This document shows, piece by piece, positions 1 through 10,244 of a DNA stretch of 64,000 bases. A model generated the notes under the pieces. The model searched no databases. It saw only the letters and a program-made list of their open reading frames with translations, and was not told the origin of the DNA. Each line of letters starts with the position of its first letter. Position 1 is the stretch's first letter. A program made the position numbers and the translations under genes. The DNA is from Durusdinium trenchii (Eukaryota; Sar; Dinophyceae; Suessiales; Symbiodiniaceae), in NCBI GenBank assembly GCA_963970005.1, contig CAXAMN010013780.1, positions 1,104,671-1,168,670 on the forward strand. Direction: 5' to 3'.

Positions 1-2006
1 CAACAAAAGGGCAGTATCCAGGCCAAGGGGGCCCATCTTGGGAACGTGTGCAGAGAAGGGTGACGTTTGATTTGACAAATCATCGTTTGTTGCAGGATTT
101 GAGAGATGTTCATTCAGCCACAAAAGAAACGTTAGAATTCAGAATTCCATCACAATGCAAACAAGTTGAAACAGTTTTCTACCACATCAAACCAGGCAAG
201 GTATGGCGCAGACATGTTCCCCTTTTGGGGGGTAAGGCAAAGCAGTGCGAAGTGTACCCCAATCTTCTCTTGCGCAGTATCTTGAAGGGGCTGAGAAAAC
301 AGTTGAAGAAGGTGAAGCCAATGAGCGCACTTAGTTTTGGTCCAACAAATGAAGAAGTCGATTTGGACATTGAACTGGCACCCTCAGGTTTACAGCTTGC
401 AGATGATTGGATTAGTTTTGTTGATGAGATTTCCGGCAAACCGCTGTCAGCAGCAGGAGTGCGAAAGGCTAGAGCAGAGGAGATTGACTATGCTGTGCGC
501 TATGGTGTGTGGGACACTGTACCCATAGCTGAGGCTTATGAGTATGACTCTAAAGGGCCAATATCTTCTCGCTGGATTGACATCAACAAAGGAGACGAAG
601 ATCATCCTTCGTATCGTTCTCGCTTGGTCATTCAAGAGATCAGGCAGTCGCATATCGAGGCGGTGTTCGCAGCCACGCCTCCCTTAGAGTCCGTGAGGAT
701 GCTTTTGAGTTTGCAGCGAAGTTGCACAGATCTCGATAGCAAGGGGAGGAGGAAGAAAGTTCTTTTTGTTGACATTCGCCGTGCACATTGGACAGCCCGT
801 ATATTCAGACGAGTGTACGTTAGACTTCCAGTGGAGGCGGGAAATCCAGAAGGAACTTGTGGCCGGCTCAACAAGGCCATGTATGGTTGTCGTGACGCCG
901 CAGCATGTTGGGAGCTTGAGATCACAGACTTCTTTACAACCAACGGTTTTGCTCCTGGCATTGGCAGCCCAGTTCTTTTTGTCAACACTACAAGAGACTT
1001 GAAGGTTTCGATACACGGTGATGACATTACAGTGTTGGGTTTTGAAGATGATTTGATGTGGCTTTACAAACAGATGGGCACAAGATATGAGATGAAGTTT
1101 GGGGGCTTGCTTGGACCAGACAAGGCAGATGTTCAGAATGTTGCCATCTTGAACAGGCTTGTGCATTGCGGTCCAACAGCAACAACATTTGAAGCAGACC
1201 CCCGACATGTTGAGATTATTTTGAATGAGTTGAATTTGACAACAGCCAAGACAGTTTCGTCGCCCGGTGTCAGCAGCTCCAATCCCGATGAAACATTGTT
1301 GACAGGTACTGATATCACAAGGTACCGTAGCTTGACAATGAGGGCAAACTACTTGAGCTTGGACAGGCCAGACATCGCCTATGCGACCAAAGAGTTGGCT
1401 AGAGGCATGCAGAATCCTACTCAAGGACACTACAACGGCTTGAAACGGCTTGCAAGATATCTTGGAGGACACCGGAGGCTCGTGTGGAGCTATGCGGAAC
1501 AGTCAGAGCAAAGCAAGTTGAAAATGTTTTCGGATTCGGATGATGGTGGATGCCTCGCAACAAGGAAGAGTACTTCAGGTGGTGCATTGATGCATGGCAG
1601 TCACTTGTTGAAATTTTACTCTTCAACCCAGCATGTGATCAGCTTGAGTTCAGGAGAATCGGAGTTCTACGCAGGCATTAAAGCTGGGAGTGTTTTGTTG
1701 GGTGGCATTGCGACAATGCAAGATTTGGGTTGTGAGTTTTCAGCAGAGTTGGTGTTTGATGCATCTGCCGCGAAGACTATGCTTGGAAGACGTGGCCACG
1801 GTAAGGCCAAACACATTGCACGATGTTTCTTGTGGCTGCAACAGAGGATTCAAGATGGTGATATTATGTTGGGAAAGTGCGGAACCAGTGTAAATCCAGC
1901 AGATTTGGCAACCAAACATCTGGATGGTGCTCGCATCGTAGAGTTGCTTGAGTTGATGAGCCTTAGATTTGAAAGTGGCTCACACTCGATGGCGTTGAAG
2001 GCCTGA
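1..2006 (+). CDS. Ty1/copia-like polyprotein, RT-RNase H end (partial)
   Basis: This is the C-terminal half of a copia-type pol protein, which copies retroelement RNA into DNA. The frame has no stop back to base 1, so the gene starts outside the window; the first start-like codon in frame (48) is GTG and is not a real start. Counting residues from 48, the reverse transcriptase core runs from SRWIDINKG (about 174) through VDIRRAH (Asp242, motif A) and LNKAMYGCRDAA (about 275) to IHGDD (Asp325-Asp326), the counterpart of copia YVDD. RNase H follows with Asp496 (FSDSDDGG), SLSSGESEF (about 532-540), Asp571 (VFDASAA) and the C-terminal NPADLATKHL. There is no frameshift or internal stop over more than 650 codons, unlike the copia copy at 34261-45929. 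No integrase or gag is visible because the window begins too late. Confidence 0.93.
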   Translation, partial: TKGQYPGQGGPSWERVQRRVTFDLTNHRLLQDLRDVHSATKETLEFRIPSQCKQVETVFYHIKPGKVWRRHVPLLGGKAKQCEVYPNLLLRSILKGLRKQLKKVKPMSALSFGPTNEEVDLDIELAPSGLQLADDWISFVDEISGKPLSAAGVRKARAEEIDYAVRYGVWDTVPIAEAYEYDSKGPISSRWIDINKGDEDHPSYRSRLVIQEIRQSHIEAVFAATPPLESVRMLLSLQRSCTDLDSKGRRKKVLFVDIRRAHWTARIFRRVYVRLPVEAGNPEGTCGRLNKAMYGCRDAAACWELEITDFFTTNGFAPGIGSPVLFVNTTRDLKVSIHGDDITVLGFEDDLMWLYKQMGTRYEMKFGGLLGPDKADVQNVAILNRLVHCGPTATTFEADPRHVEIILNELNLTTAKTVSSPGVSSSNPDETLLTGTDITRYRSLTMRANYLSLDRPDIAYATKELARGMQNPTQGHYNGLKRLARYLGGHRRLVWSYAEQSEQSKLKMFSDSDDGGCLATRKSTSGGALMHGSHLLKFYSSTQHVISLSSGESEFYAGIKAGSVLLGGIATMQDLGCEFSAELVFDASAAKTMLGRRGHGKAKHIARCFLWLQQRIQDGDIMLGKCGTSVNPADLATKHLDGARIVELLELMSLRFESGSHSMALKA

Positions 2007-2042
2007 CATGCGGATGGCGGTACCCGTACAGACCGACCATCC

Positions 2043-2060
2043 GAGGGGGCCTGTCAAGGG
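2043..2060 (+). repeat. Candidate polypurine tract and 3' LTR start
   Basis: A purine run (GAGGGGG, 2043-2049) lies 37 bases after the copia stop codon and is followed at 2052 by TGTCAAGG. This is the expected place for a polypurine tract followed by a 3' LTR beginning with TG. The matching 5' LTR would lie outside the window, so the LTR itself cannot be confirmed. Confidence 0.35.
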
Positions 2061-2933
2061 TTGAGGTCAAGGCCTTATGGCTATGATCTAGTGAAGTATC
2101 TGTTCATTCCAGCCGAAGAAAAGAGGTGCTCAAGAGTTTCGCAAGGTCTCTCATGTTTATAGCTTGCCGGAGCTGAAAAGCAGACATGCGTACAAGGCCA
2201 ACCAACAAGCACTGAAAACGCAGCAGGCACCGGTTCAACAACCGCAGACACTGAAGAGAGCACACCAAGAACCTTTGCAAGCACACTAAGCCACAGCCCT
2301 GCTGTTTGCTTCGAAAGCCTCTCACATGGTACTGATATAGCTTCTGCAACATGGAGATGCACAACCGTCACTTCACAAATGACACCATCATGGCATCACA
2401 GATAGGGGACGACCCAGTTTGGCATATTGCATATTGGATGAAAAAATATTGTCCGCAATATAATATAGAGTTTATTTATACCCAATGAACAAAGCTGCTG
2501 GATGCAAAGAGGTTCCGAAGACATTAAGCAGCACTCTAGTTCTAGTGACGTCAAAGAAGTGCTACACGAAGGCTCTACTTCATGGACTTCTTCCTTGGGG
2601 AGCCGATGGTTGCCAACCTGCCACCATTTCAAACAGTGAAAGGATAATCTATTGCAGGTGTCGATGATCTTGGTCTGTAAGATTTCCAAAGGCTGAGGTT
2701 CAGTGGTGACAAATAAGTTCAAGTGTTTGCGTTGTGCGACTCCAGAAGATGGCAGCCATGCAAGCAACACAGAATATGACATGGCAGGAAGCTCTCAAGG
2801 AGTTGAGAGAACGCGGTTGTCACATCTATTGTGCAGAAGACCATTTTGCTGAAGCTGTGAAACCTCATGGGCCAAGTGGCAAAAGGAGCTTGAACGCCGA
2901 ATGCAACTCAAACTTGAAAATGCTCACCCCTGC
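2061..2933. other. No recognisable gene; possible 3' LTR remnant
   Basis: Between the copia element and the minus-strand frame there is AT-richer DNA with only short ORFs on either strand. The first part may be the 3' LTR of the copia element. I see no domain, RNA gene or tandem repeat here. Confidence 0.4.
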
Positions 2934-3767
2934 TTACTTGAATATACTGTACATGTTCTCTTGGAGCAACCCTTGGACATTTGTTAAATATTCTTCAAGA
3001 GGGATCAAGAGGGTCCCAAGCGGAATCGCACCTCTCATTAGCGCTTGCACACTGGCGTTTATCTCAGCATCCTGAAATAGTATCGATTCCTTGGGGTCCC
3101 TTTTCTCCAGACATCCGTGGTAGGTTTCAGTGTCATGTTTCCATTTCCTTCGTGATTCTTCTCGTGTTCGAGCTTCGTGTCTCGCCCAATTAGAGTCCAT
3201 TGGTTCCCTGAGAGAAAACGGGCTTCTGCGCCTTTGGTTGGCCAACGTTACTCGTAGGCCCAGCCTCATGCACGAGTTTCACGTACTACTCATCTGGCAG
3301 GAACTGGGCCTTGATCGTGGGACATGAGCAGCTGGGCGTCTCCAAAGAGTGTATCGCCATGAGCGATACTTGCATCTCTGTCCCTTGGAATAAACATGCT
3401 TTTTGCTTGGTTCACACTCGATCCTGTTTGATACCTTCTTCGTCTTGACACCTGTCACCTGCCAGCCACCACACGGTAAATGTTCATACATTTTACGGTA
3501 TACCGTTTCATAACATTGAGAGACGGCGGCATGGCAGCACCCTTGTGCCACTGACCCAATGTGAGGTGCCATCACGCCAAGGAGAATCTTTGAATGTGGC
3601 CCATGCAGCTGCCATTTGCCTCTATGAGCTATCACGGCACATGGAAGAGCCATGAGACAAATCAATCCGAGAGCTTGACTTATAGGGGAGGGAGGAGAAG
3701 GCACACATAAATCAACCTTGGGTTTTGAGAGTGAAGCCTTTGAACATGCACAAGTGGAAACTGCAAG
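2934..3767 (-). pseudogene. Unidentified minus-strand frame with one in-frame TGA
   Basis: On the minus strand a single frame stays open from 3767 to the stop at 2934, about 278 codons, except for one TGA at 3279-3281. The first GTG lies at 3704 and an ATG follows the TGA at 3269. The N-terminal part has a hydrophobic stretch (ALGLICLMALPCAVIA) that could be a signal or membrane segment and is Cys-rich after it (QGCCHAAVSQCYE). The C-terminal part is charged and helical-looking (TREESRRKWKHDTETYHG, then IPLEEYLTNVQGLLQEN). I do not recognise a family. The frame is much longer than chance predicts, so it is either a decayed gene, an exon read through an intron boundary, or a protein with recoded TGA. 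I cannot tell which. Confidence 0.4.
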
Positions 3768-4456
3768 TTATTCTTCAGGGGCATGCTATCAACTGCTGCT
3801 ATCAACTGACGTGTCTTGCATTTTCCGCCGGCCTGCAGCGTCCAGTAGCTGGAAGACAGCCAAGAAGTGACAAGCAGACAAGCAGACAAGCTTCAGCAAG
3901 TATCGTATCGTTGGAGACTGGTGGTGCAGACAAGCTGTATAGCATTCTTCACATTCAGGCCAACCATTCTAGTGACGCAGACAACTGCAGGTGACACTTT
4001 TAATTCTTTATGCCAGCACTTCACCATAGTTCCAGGTACCAAGTGTGAACAACGCAGGCAAACAAGCTCTATATAGAGTTCAGATGATCTCACGCTGGAG
4101 GCAGTTCCAACAACACCTTCTATTTCAATCACCAAGGGTCAGCTTGGGCATGCTGCTCCCAAGGCCAGGAATTGTTGGGCTGGACACACTTTCTCGTTGG
4201 ATTCAATGTTGGGCTTTGGAAGGTGAGTCATGCTGCGGATGATGCCCTCACCACAGGCGCAATTTGAACTAATTCGGTTGGCTAACGGCTAAGGGTTTGA
4301 CGTTTCGACCATGGGACGAGACAAAGCCCAGCCTTGCAAAAGAGGATCATGTCCGATAAGACCAAGTCCGGGAGTAGCTGGTTCCAAGCAGTTTGCCTTT
4401 CTTGGCTTCGTGCTTTCATTGGAGTTTCCTCTCTCTCTCTCTCTTTCTCACGGCAG

Positions 4457-4554
4457 GCAGCTGTTGCACGCCAGCAGCTGTCTCCTGAGTACGGTGGAAT
4501 CGACTTGGACGATTTCTGCCTGCACATGAAGCGTACAAAGCGTACAACTTCCAT
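4457..4554 (+). CDS. Candidate isolated exon upstream of Spo11
   Basis: A long pyrimidine tract (CT repeats, 4431-4450) ends in CGGCAG, a strong-looking splice acceptor. The next bases read openly as AAVARQQLSPEYGGIDLDDF and on to MKRTKRTTS, where ATT is followed by GTAGGT, a plausible donor. It could be a 5' exon of the Spo11 gene that follows or part of a separate gene. No domain is recognisable and no joined model could be tested. Confidence 0.25.
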
Positions 4555-4961
4555 TGTAGGTTTCTTTCTTTGCGTCCTGAGGCAAGTGTCTCCGTCACCC
4601 TGGCCACTAGTGCATGCAGTGGGGGCTTGTTCCTCATGTTGACTTTCGTGTGTCGATAAGAAAGCTGCTAGCTATAGCAGTAGAACCAAGGCAAAGCAGT
4701 CTCCTCGGCCGTACTCCCCGACAGATGAGGTGCAAAGAAAGTGAAACAAATACTTTGAAGATCTTTGAAGAGTGCTTGACAAAGAGTCTTGAAAGCTGGA
4801 AAACCAGAATCAGTCACTCCTTTCTAAGCAGGTAACCATGGTACCAGTTGAAGGCTTCCTTTTCAAACAAGCAGACGGCCAGATAGCTTGGCAGCACTGG
4901 TGCAGTTGGCACTTGGTGATTGAAGCTATTGCTCCAGTCAGGGATTTCGCCCACTGTCGCC

Positions 4962-6068
4962 ATGAGCGTGGAAGGACAAGAGCTGCTTTGGGGGCCAGAG
5001 GCAATACGACAAGACTTGATCGCTGCTTTAGAGCATGCGGTGCTTCACTTGCTCTTCTGTGCAAGTCGAACCAATGAGAGGGCCATTTCTCGTCCTGTAC
5101 TGTTGACCTCGCATGGGAAGAACTCTTTGGGAATCAAGCTGGAGCGGCTTCTTGGTGGCACTTCGCGTCAACAGTTGCGGTTGAAGCGTTTGCTAGCCTT
5201 GCTCGACTCAGTCCACGGTTTGCTGTGCAGTGGCCGTCACGCCACTCCTCGGGAGCTCTATTATCGGCATGTGAGCCTTTTCCCAAGGCAGCAATTGAGT
5301 GATGACCTCTTGAAAACTCTGTGCCAGACTTTGGAAGTTCCACGGCATTATTTACGCTTGGTTGGCACTGCCAAAGGATTGGTTCGAGGTCACTTACGCA
5401 TTTTAGAGCCCAGACCTGGTGATCATGACTCGGTGTGGGTAGATGGAATGGACCCTCTTGAGCCACGAGGCCATTCCATTTCTCCGATTTGTGCTCATGT
5501 CTTGAAAGTGCAGACAGTGGCACAGAAAGTCTTCGTTGTCGAGAAAGAGACAGTCTTTCATCGTCTCCTCGATCTTGGCTTCTTGGAGAAGCACAAACCC
5601 TGTGTGCTTGTCACTGCCCGTGGATTTCCTGATGTGCCGACGCGGTACTTCTTGCGTCACCTCCAGACTTGCGCCAGCCCTGACTTCTATGTTCTTGTGG
5701 ACTTTGACCCTTCAGGTTTAGTCATTGCAGCAACCTATGCGTTTGGCCCTGAAGCTGGCTTTTGGATGCAGGATGATCTCACTCTGAAGACCGTGCCTTT
5801 GATTTGTGCCGGCGGTGTTGAGGGGGCGTCTGACTTTGGGCTGAAGCGCAGTGATGTCCTACCACTTACGCGACGGGACCTGGCTGTTGCCAGTGGGCTG
5901 CAGCGGAGGCTTACACAGCTCAAACCCAGGGAGGAGATCATGAATGTATATCAAGAGGCGCTAAGCCAACTCTCACAGGGAGGTGTCAAGTATGAATTGG
6001 ATGCGCTGGAGCGACTGCCTGAATTCATTGCATACACGCTACGCAAGAGAGCTCAGATGGGGCATTAA
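4962..6068 (+). CDS. SPO11: Spo11 / topoisomerase VI subunit A-like protein, single exon
   Basis: Spo11 makes the DNA double-strand breaks that start meiotic recombination, joining covalently to DNA through a tyrosine. The protein is 368 residues from the ATG at 4962 (context CGCCATGAG); the frame is open slightly further up but only with a TTG at 4920. Numbering from 4920, the N-terminal helix EAIRQDLIAALEHAV (27-41) matches the Spo11 start region. RELYYRHVSLF (111-121) carries the catalytic Tyr115, preceded by the usual Arg-Glu. VPRHYLRLVGTAKGLVRG (140-157) is the conserved block after it. The Toprim domain shows VVEKE (Glu208) and VDFDPSG (Asp261, Asp263), the metal-binding acidic residues. 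The C-terminal DVLPLTRRD matches the family. The usual DPHG is DPSG here. Length fits (human about 396). It is intronless, unlike its neighbours, which may mean it was re-inserted from mRNA. No catalytic residue is missing. Confidence 0.93.
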   Translation: MSVEGQELLWGPEAIRQDLIAALEHAVLHLLFCASRTNERAISRPVLLTSHGKNSLGIKLERLLGGTSRQQLRLKRLLALLDSVHGLLCSGRHATPRELYYRHVSLFPRQQLSDDLLKTLCQTLEVPRHYLRLVGTAKGLVRGHLRILEPRPGDHDSVWVDGMDPLEPRGHSISPICAHVLKVQTVAQKVFVVEKETVFHRLLDLGFLEKHKPCVLVTARGFPDVPTRYFLRHLQTCASPDFYVLVDFDPSGLVIAATYAFGPEAGFWMQDDLTLKTVPLICAGGVEGASDFGLKRSDVLPLTRRDLAVASGLQRRLTQLKPREEIMNVYQEALSQLSQGGVKYELDALERLPEFIAYTLRKRAQMGH

Positions 6069-6509
6069 GTGATATAGAGCTCTGGAACTTCGGAAGAAAA
6101 AGGACCATTCTATTTTGAGGGTGCATGACACAGCACGCTTTTTGTGCTCGGCTGTTCCTGAAGATCGCAGTCATGTTCAATCAGACTACATACTTGCCGG
6201 GTTGTTTGAATGCCTTCTTGCCTGTTCCGTGAAGGTTAGGATGTCTGACTTTGAGATCCTTGACGGGGTCGGCGGTCGGGATGCTTAACTCTGCCAATAG
6301 GACATATAGACCCATGGACAATCGCTCCGATTTGCTTTCTAGATGTAGGGAGAACACCTGCTAGAGCAGTTTGCTGCAGAGGTTTTCCATGATTTTCCTT
6401 TTGCTTTCTAAGGTGGCACAAAGTAAGGTCGTCCATGGAATCTGGATATATAGCGAAAGAACACAGTTTTGCACAAGAAAGACTGCAAGTGGCATGGTGT
6501 GTGCCAATA
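6069..6509. other. Spo11 downstream region; likely holds 5' exons of the kinase
   Basis: About 440 bases separate the Spo11 stop from the first recognisable kinase exon. The kinase N-terminus and start codon should be here, but I could not pick out an exon with confidence. Confidence 0.35.
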
Positions 6510-9500
6510 TTCCAAGGCCGCTCATTGGGTAAAGGATCCTTTGGCGTGGTGCGACGGGTCAGAAGGAAGGCGCAGATGTGGATGGCGTAGTGCCGATGGT
6601 GGGTGAATCTGGAAGGCTTGGTTGGATAACCTTTGCATCCCTGAGGGGACTGATGACGTCTATGCGCTGAAGACCATGCAGAAGATGGAGGCCAAAATTC
6701 CAAAAAGCGCAGAACATCTACTAGGTGTCCCTTCCTTTTCCAGTCTGGATTGATCAATCCATCTCCACGTTTCTCAGTTTTCTCAGTGCAAATATGATCG
6801 GTGTTGACCATGGGAGCAGTATGCTCTGATTGCAGACGATAGGCACATGCAAGTGCTTTTGTGCTAGAACCGATGCAAGGAAGTCGCACTGTTAGCAGTT
6901 TTGGTTGTCGGCTGAAGCAATTTGCCTCAAGGATCCCGGGCACTTTTAGAACCGAACAAGCTGGCTTGTGTCTTTACGATTCGTTTTTTTTTTTTTTAAA
7001 TCTGCCTGCTATTTGGACTTGTTGGAATCTGACTTCTTCTGGAAGGTGACTTGTTTCTGCATACAATACATTGAATACCCAAATGGATTTTGGACCATGC
7101 ACAGTGGACACCCTTGCTGGTGAGGTGATGAGTGGTCAGCTTATAGAACAGGCCGGATGACTGGAGTTTCCAAGTAACTTACTGTGCTTTTGCCATGGCG
7201 CAGCTTTGCACGAGGTGGAGCGGGAGATCATGGTGCAACAGAACTTAAAGCACGAGAATGTACTCCGGCTGTTCAAGCATTTTGAGGCCCAACTTGCTGA
7301 GTTTCGGCAGTTTCGGATTCTTTTTTGACCAAGATTGGCCTCTCGAATCCTGCACATATCTCCATCATGTGAATCATGGCTCATGTGAGTGAAACGATGC
7401 TATGTGGTTTCAATTTATTATAGCCCTCTGCTGCAAGGACGAAGACAACGTCTATTTGCTCCTGGAGTATTGTGCTAAGGGAGAGCTTTACCAGCTGCTG
7501 AGGTACCTGGGGATCAGGAAACTTTCAAGGCCCCCCCAAAAAAGGTAGCGATTTGGCGATTTTGAACAATTTCATTTATGCGGAGTAATCATTCTTGTCC
7601 ATTCCTGAATGGATTTGGAGTTAACTTCGGTGCTACAGGACTCAGAAGGGACGCAAGTTCAACGAGCAGACCTCAAGGCATTTCTTTGTGCAGGTGGCCT
7701 GGGTGCCTTCGTTGATGGTTCTTCACAGAGATTTGTTCGTGACAGCATTTTCCCCAAAAGGTTTGTAAATTAGATCAAGGACTTGGCCTGCTTTTTTATA
7801 GCTGTGATTCTGGACTTGAATCCACGTTGAGCTCTTTGGAATTAGGAAAGCTACTTCCAACAATGTGAAACGTTGAGATGAAGCACTCGAGGAGTTGTCT
7901 TTTCATACCGATCGCACACTTTGCCTGTGCTCGGCCAGTTGGTGCGGGGGCTGAAGTACCTCCATTCGCATCAAATCGTGCACAGGGACTTGAAGCCAGA
8001 GGCGAGGTGGTTGAAATGCATTTGTACTTGTTTCGGTGCTTAGTGTTTGACTCCAGAACTCCTTCGACAAGCCGTATCTTTCTGAAGGGCTCGATTGGCC
8101 TTTTCCTTCTTTCTTGTGAGCCACTTCTGCGAGGGACGCACGTCAACAACTCAACAACGTCATGATGTATTCCAGCACACTATCCAACTGATGCACAGAT
8201 TTGTTGCTTCCAAGAGAGCTACAAACTGCGGCAGTGCAACAATTTGATTTTCCTGAGTTGGCACCTGTTGCATACTCAGGATGTGTGGTCTGTATAACAG
8301 CTGCTGACTCCTGTCTTTCTCCCGGGAATACAACCCATTCTTTCTAGTGCATATGCTTGCAGCTTGTAGATGCTTGACCCGCTTTTACGCTAACATTCCT
8401 GCAAACTTTGGTAGGAGCTTGAAGGCTTGCAGACGTCAGTCACTTCAATCTCGAGTTTGTTCCTTTTGCGCAGAACTTGTTGATCACTCACGATGACGTT
8501 TTGAAGATTGCAGACTTCGGATGGCAATGCTCCCAGGGTGTGATCATCTTCTCGTAATTTGCGGCTTCTTGCAATCGTGCAGAAGTAGGATGTTTCAATT
8601 CAATAGATGTACCAAGTGCATCAATTTATATACTATTGTTCAAGCCAGAGAACCGGGTCTGCAAATACCCAAATAGGTTGGAGGCCATCGCTCTTAGGTG
8701 GGAGGCCATCGCTCCCAGTTTCTTGAAATGGGATGGTGATAGTGCAGACTCCGTAGACCTTTGACAGCATCAGGAATTCTACACTTCATTCCGGGGCCAG
8801 AGTGCAAAAGTAATTCCCGTGGGAAATCTCTGAACCAACGGCCAATCTAGTTGTTTCTGCAACTTGTGCAACTTGTGCTTCCAGTTGTTTCTGCAACCTA
8901 CGGTCAAGCTTCTCAGGTGCGCAGCCACCAACGTGCTTCGCACGACATTTTGTGGAACCATGGACTACCTCGCCCCTGAAATGATCCAGGTTCGATGACG
9001 CAAGACCTTTGACACATTGCATTGAGGCTATGAGGTTGAGTTTGTCTTTTTCGCAATGTTTTTTTCGCATACGCAACCCTGCTCAGGGAAGTGGTCATGA
9101 CCAGACGCTGGATATTTGGAGTGTGGGCATCCTCCTGTATGAGATGATGGCTGCGAACTTAGCTTCGAGATTCACCAAACCGAAAACCGAGTATATAGTC
9201 CGACCATTCTGTGGCATTTTCAACAGGCCAGTCAGACCTTACAAGATTGCACTGGTTCCCTTTCTCCTCTGCCCCTTTGCTCAACCAAAGATGCCCATCT
9301 CTCAGGGCTTCCTGTAAGTGGGAACCTCCAAACAAAACTGTCAGATTTGCACCCAAACCTCTCTGCGGTTTGCGGGTGGGTCTTCACGGGTCACGGGTCA
9401 GGTTGGCCGACCGCCCTTCCAGAGTACCAATCACACAATGCTGATTGACAGGACAACAAGAAAATGAAGCATAGCAGTATATCGGTCTACGGTCTACGGA

Positions 9501-10244
9501 TCAGCTAGAGCTAGAGCAACAATATTGTATGCTTGCTCAGAGTAGCAAACTCTGCTGCAAATGCTGCTCTAAGTCACTGCAGCTTAGAACATCCCCATCT
9601 GGCAGGATATTGAAGATTGCAATATTCTTCCCGGTGACGGCCCCAGTCAAGCGAACAAATCTCAAGAGTGAGTAGCAGACACTAGTGCATGATTTAGAGT
9701 ATTGTAGGAGACACTATATAGTGGATGTTGCATCGATCAAATAAAGTAAGGGATTATACAGTATACAACACTCTCCAGAACTCTCCGGTGCTGTATCTGG
9801 AGTCATGTTGGGCCATTGATGAGCCCATTCAAATGCGATGGCCTCCAACCTAAGATGTTTGGGATACCCCAATTTGTGCTCGATCCAAGCATAGTGCAGG
9901 GCCAAGGGTAGGGCGGCAAGTTTCCATCTCCACCGTCGCCCAGCCTGGCTTGCCGCCTTTGGTGGTGGATCTGGTCCGACGTCTGCTGAAACGGGAGCGG
10001 GCATCGAAGTGCGAAAACTCATCGAAGTGGGCAGCTTCGAAGCAAGTCGACAACAACCAGACTTGAGTTAGGAACTCTCCTGTTCTCCCTTCTCATACAA
10101 AAGCCGGTAGTTTTGGGAGACCTTTTTTTGGAAGACCTGCGCGAGGAGCCATCGCAACGGCTTCCACTGGACCAAGTCCTGAGGCGTTTGGCGGCCTTTC
10201 AGGGTGAAGTCCAAGAACGGCTTGCTTGGGGTGAATCATTGTGA
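6510..10244 (+). CDS. Aurora-like serine/threonine protein kinase (multi-exon)
   Basis: A protein kinase read across at least ten introns. Exons: to 6569, P-loop LGKGSFGVV; 6646-6724, YALKTMQK with the ATP-binding Lys; 7204-7286, LHEVEREIMVQQNLKHENV with the helix-C Glu; 7438-7502, DEDNVYLLLEYCAKGELYQ; 7639-7693, QKGRKFNEQTSRHFFVQ; 7939-8001, GLKYLHSHQIVHRDLKPE, the catalytic loop; 8475-about 8537, NLLITHDDVLKIADFGW, the Mg-binding DFG; 8925-8989, TTFCGTMDYLAPEMIQ, activation loop and APE; 9087-9149, HDQTLDIWSVGILLYEMM; 9944-10000, LPPLVVDLVRRLLKRER; last exon ending in PSQRLPLDQVL and a TGA at 10242-10244. ADFGW, the TTFCGTMDY activation loop and PSQRLPL are typical of the Aurora family, whose members control mitotic spindle and chromosome segregation. 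The start and the exon between 9150 and 9943 are not resolved. The junction around 8520 should be rechecked base by base. Confidence 0.85.
8670..8716 (+). repeat. CTACTAG-family repeat, GGTTGGAGGCCATCGCT type, two units
   Basis: Two adjacent copies of GGTTGGAGGCCATCGCT-like units lie inside the kinase intron between the DFG and APE exons. The same unit occurs in tandem at 62363-62476 and elsewhere. Confidence 0.7.

Noticed and set aside
684..1472. 262-codon minus-strand ORF
   Set aside because: It lies antisense to the intact copia RT frame and its sequence has no family features; it is a shadow of the real gene.
3279..3281. Selenocysteine call for the minus-strand TGA
   Set aside because: No recognised selenoprotein family and no SECIS element could be identified by eye, so only a broken frame is reported.
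4920..4961. N-terminal extension of Spo11 starting at 4920
   Set aside because: The codon there is TTG, not ATG; the first ATG in good context is at 4962.
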